Assembly: GCA_016124425.1 (NCBI GenBank)
Contig: WGNT01000190.1
Span: 1-34,221 of the forward strand
Length of the DNA: 34,221 nt
Reading direction: 5' to 3'
DNA from: Cytophagales bacterium
GTDB taxonomy: Bacteria > Bacteroidota > Bacteroidia > Cytophagales > Cyclobacteriaceae
Numbering within the stretch: position 1 is the stretch's first letter; each line of letters opens with the position of its first letter. The position numbers and the translations under genes were made by a program. Below are positions 33,955-34,221 of the stretch, piece by piece. The notes below the pieces were generated by a model, which was not told the DNA's origin, made no database searches, and saw only the letters and a list, made by a program, of their open reading frames with translations.

Positions 33955-34221
33955 TCAAAATTGCGAAGCTACCCGTTTGAAGTATTCCATACTTTCAGCT
34001 ACCTCAGGGAGATTATTTTCCCAGTTGTGTTCGTATTCCGCGGAAAACACACCTTTAAAGCCTTGACGGTTTAGCTCGTGCAACACACCCGCAACATTAC
34101 AGGTCCCTGTTCCCCAAGGCACATCATGGGCATTTCTTGTTCCCCAAGCGTTGAGGTCTTTGAAATGTAGACTGATGATTCTGCCCTCTAGTTTCTTAAT
34201 GCCTTCTACGGGATCTATTCC
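33955..34221 (-). CDS. C-terminal part of a sugar phosphate isomerase/epimerase-like gene, cut by window edge
   Basis: The last 88 codons of a gene that begins beyond the right edge. The translation (frame GIDPVEGIKKLEGR...) contains IISLHFKDLNAWG with the metal-binding histidine and KD pair, and GVFSAEYEHNWENNLPEVAE, with the Glu that closes the metal site, ending in EYFKRVASQF. This matches the C-terminal half of xylose isomerase-like TIM barrel proteins, the same superfamily as the gene at 4546-5406, with the two being only distantly similar. The upstream part and any signal sequence cannot be seen. It is on the same strand as the amidase, whose frame starts 170 bp below its stop, so they may be co-transcribed. 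Confidence 0.85.
   Translation of the reverse strand, partial: GIDPVEGIKKLEGRIISLHFKDLNAWGTRNAHDVPWGTGTCNVAGVLHELNRQGFKGVFSAEYEHNWENNLPEVAESMEYFKRVASQF

Overview
The window looks like chromosomal DNA from a Bacteroidetes bacterium, probably of the Cytophagales/Cyclobacteriaceae type. Evidence: no obvious Shine-Dalgarno sites, several matches to the Bacteroidetes promoter -7 element TAnnTTTG, an alpha-2-macroglobulin lipoprotein overlapping penicillin-binding protein 1C, a HAD phosphatase fused to phosphoglycerate dehydrogenase, polyphosphate glucokinase, and several lipoproteins with typical lipoboxes. Base composition is even, and I saw no transposase, integrase, phage gene or CRISPR array. 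Placement is inferred from gene content only.

Layout. 1-7.3 kb: a 5'-truncated Na/Pi cotransporter, a tandem universal stress protein, a probable two-gene unit (polyphosphate glucokinase then a secreted phosphotriesterase-family hydrolase), a divergent Tat-exported sugar isomerase-like protein, pirin and a small outer-membrane barrel. 7.4-11.2 kb: RmlA (dTDP-sugar synthesis), a single-domain response regulator whose promoter lies inside a long inverted repeat, a possible small RNA, a small zinc-ribbon protein divergent from a tail-less SSB with three 10-bp direct repeats between them, and an aldo/keto reductase. 11.2-11.8 kb is an unexplained non-coding stretch. 11.8-17.1 kb: a fused FAD/Fe-S oxidoreductase, a CbpA-type DnaJ protein, tRNA-Val(GAC), a Ca2+/Na+ exchanger and a tiny acidic lipoprotein.

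17.4-23.9 kb: a secreted protein resembling six-hairpin glycosidases, dihydrofolate reductase (TTG start), an exported DUF4412-like protein, a second tandem universal stress protein, a strongly structured 6S-like RNA candidate on the + strand, and the SerB-SerA fusion. 24-34.2 kb: pbpC and its overlapping alpha-2-macroglobulin gene (periplasmic peptidoglycan repair/defence pair), a lipoprotein amidase, and the C-terminal end of a second sugar isomerase-like gene that runs off the window.

Most genes are housekeeping or envelope functions. The least explained items are non-coding: the 6S-like RNA (21735-21939), the inverted repeat covering the response-regulator promoter (8412-8466), the possible small RNA at 8908-9066 and the helically phased repeats at 9577-9606. 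No defence island or novel multi-gene system was recognised.
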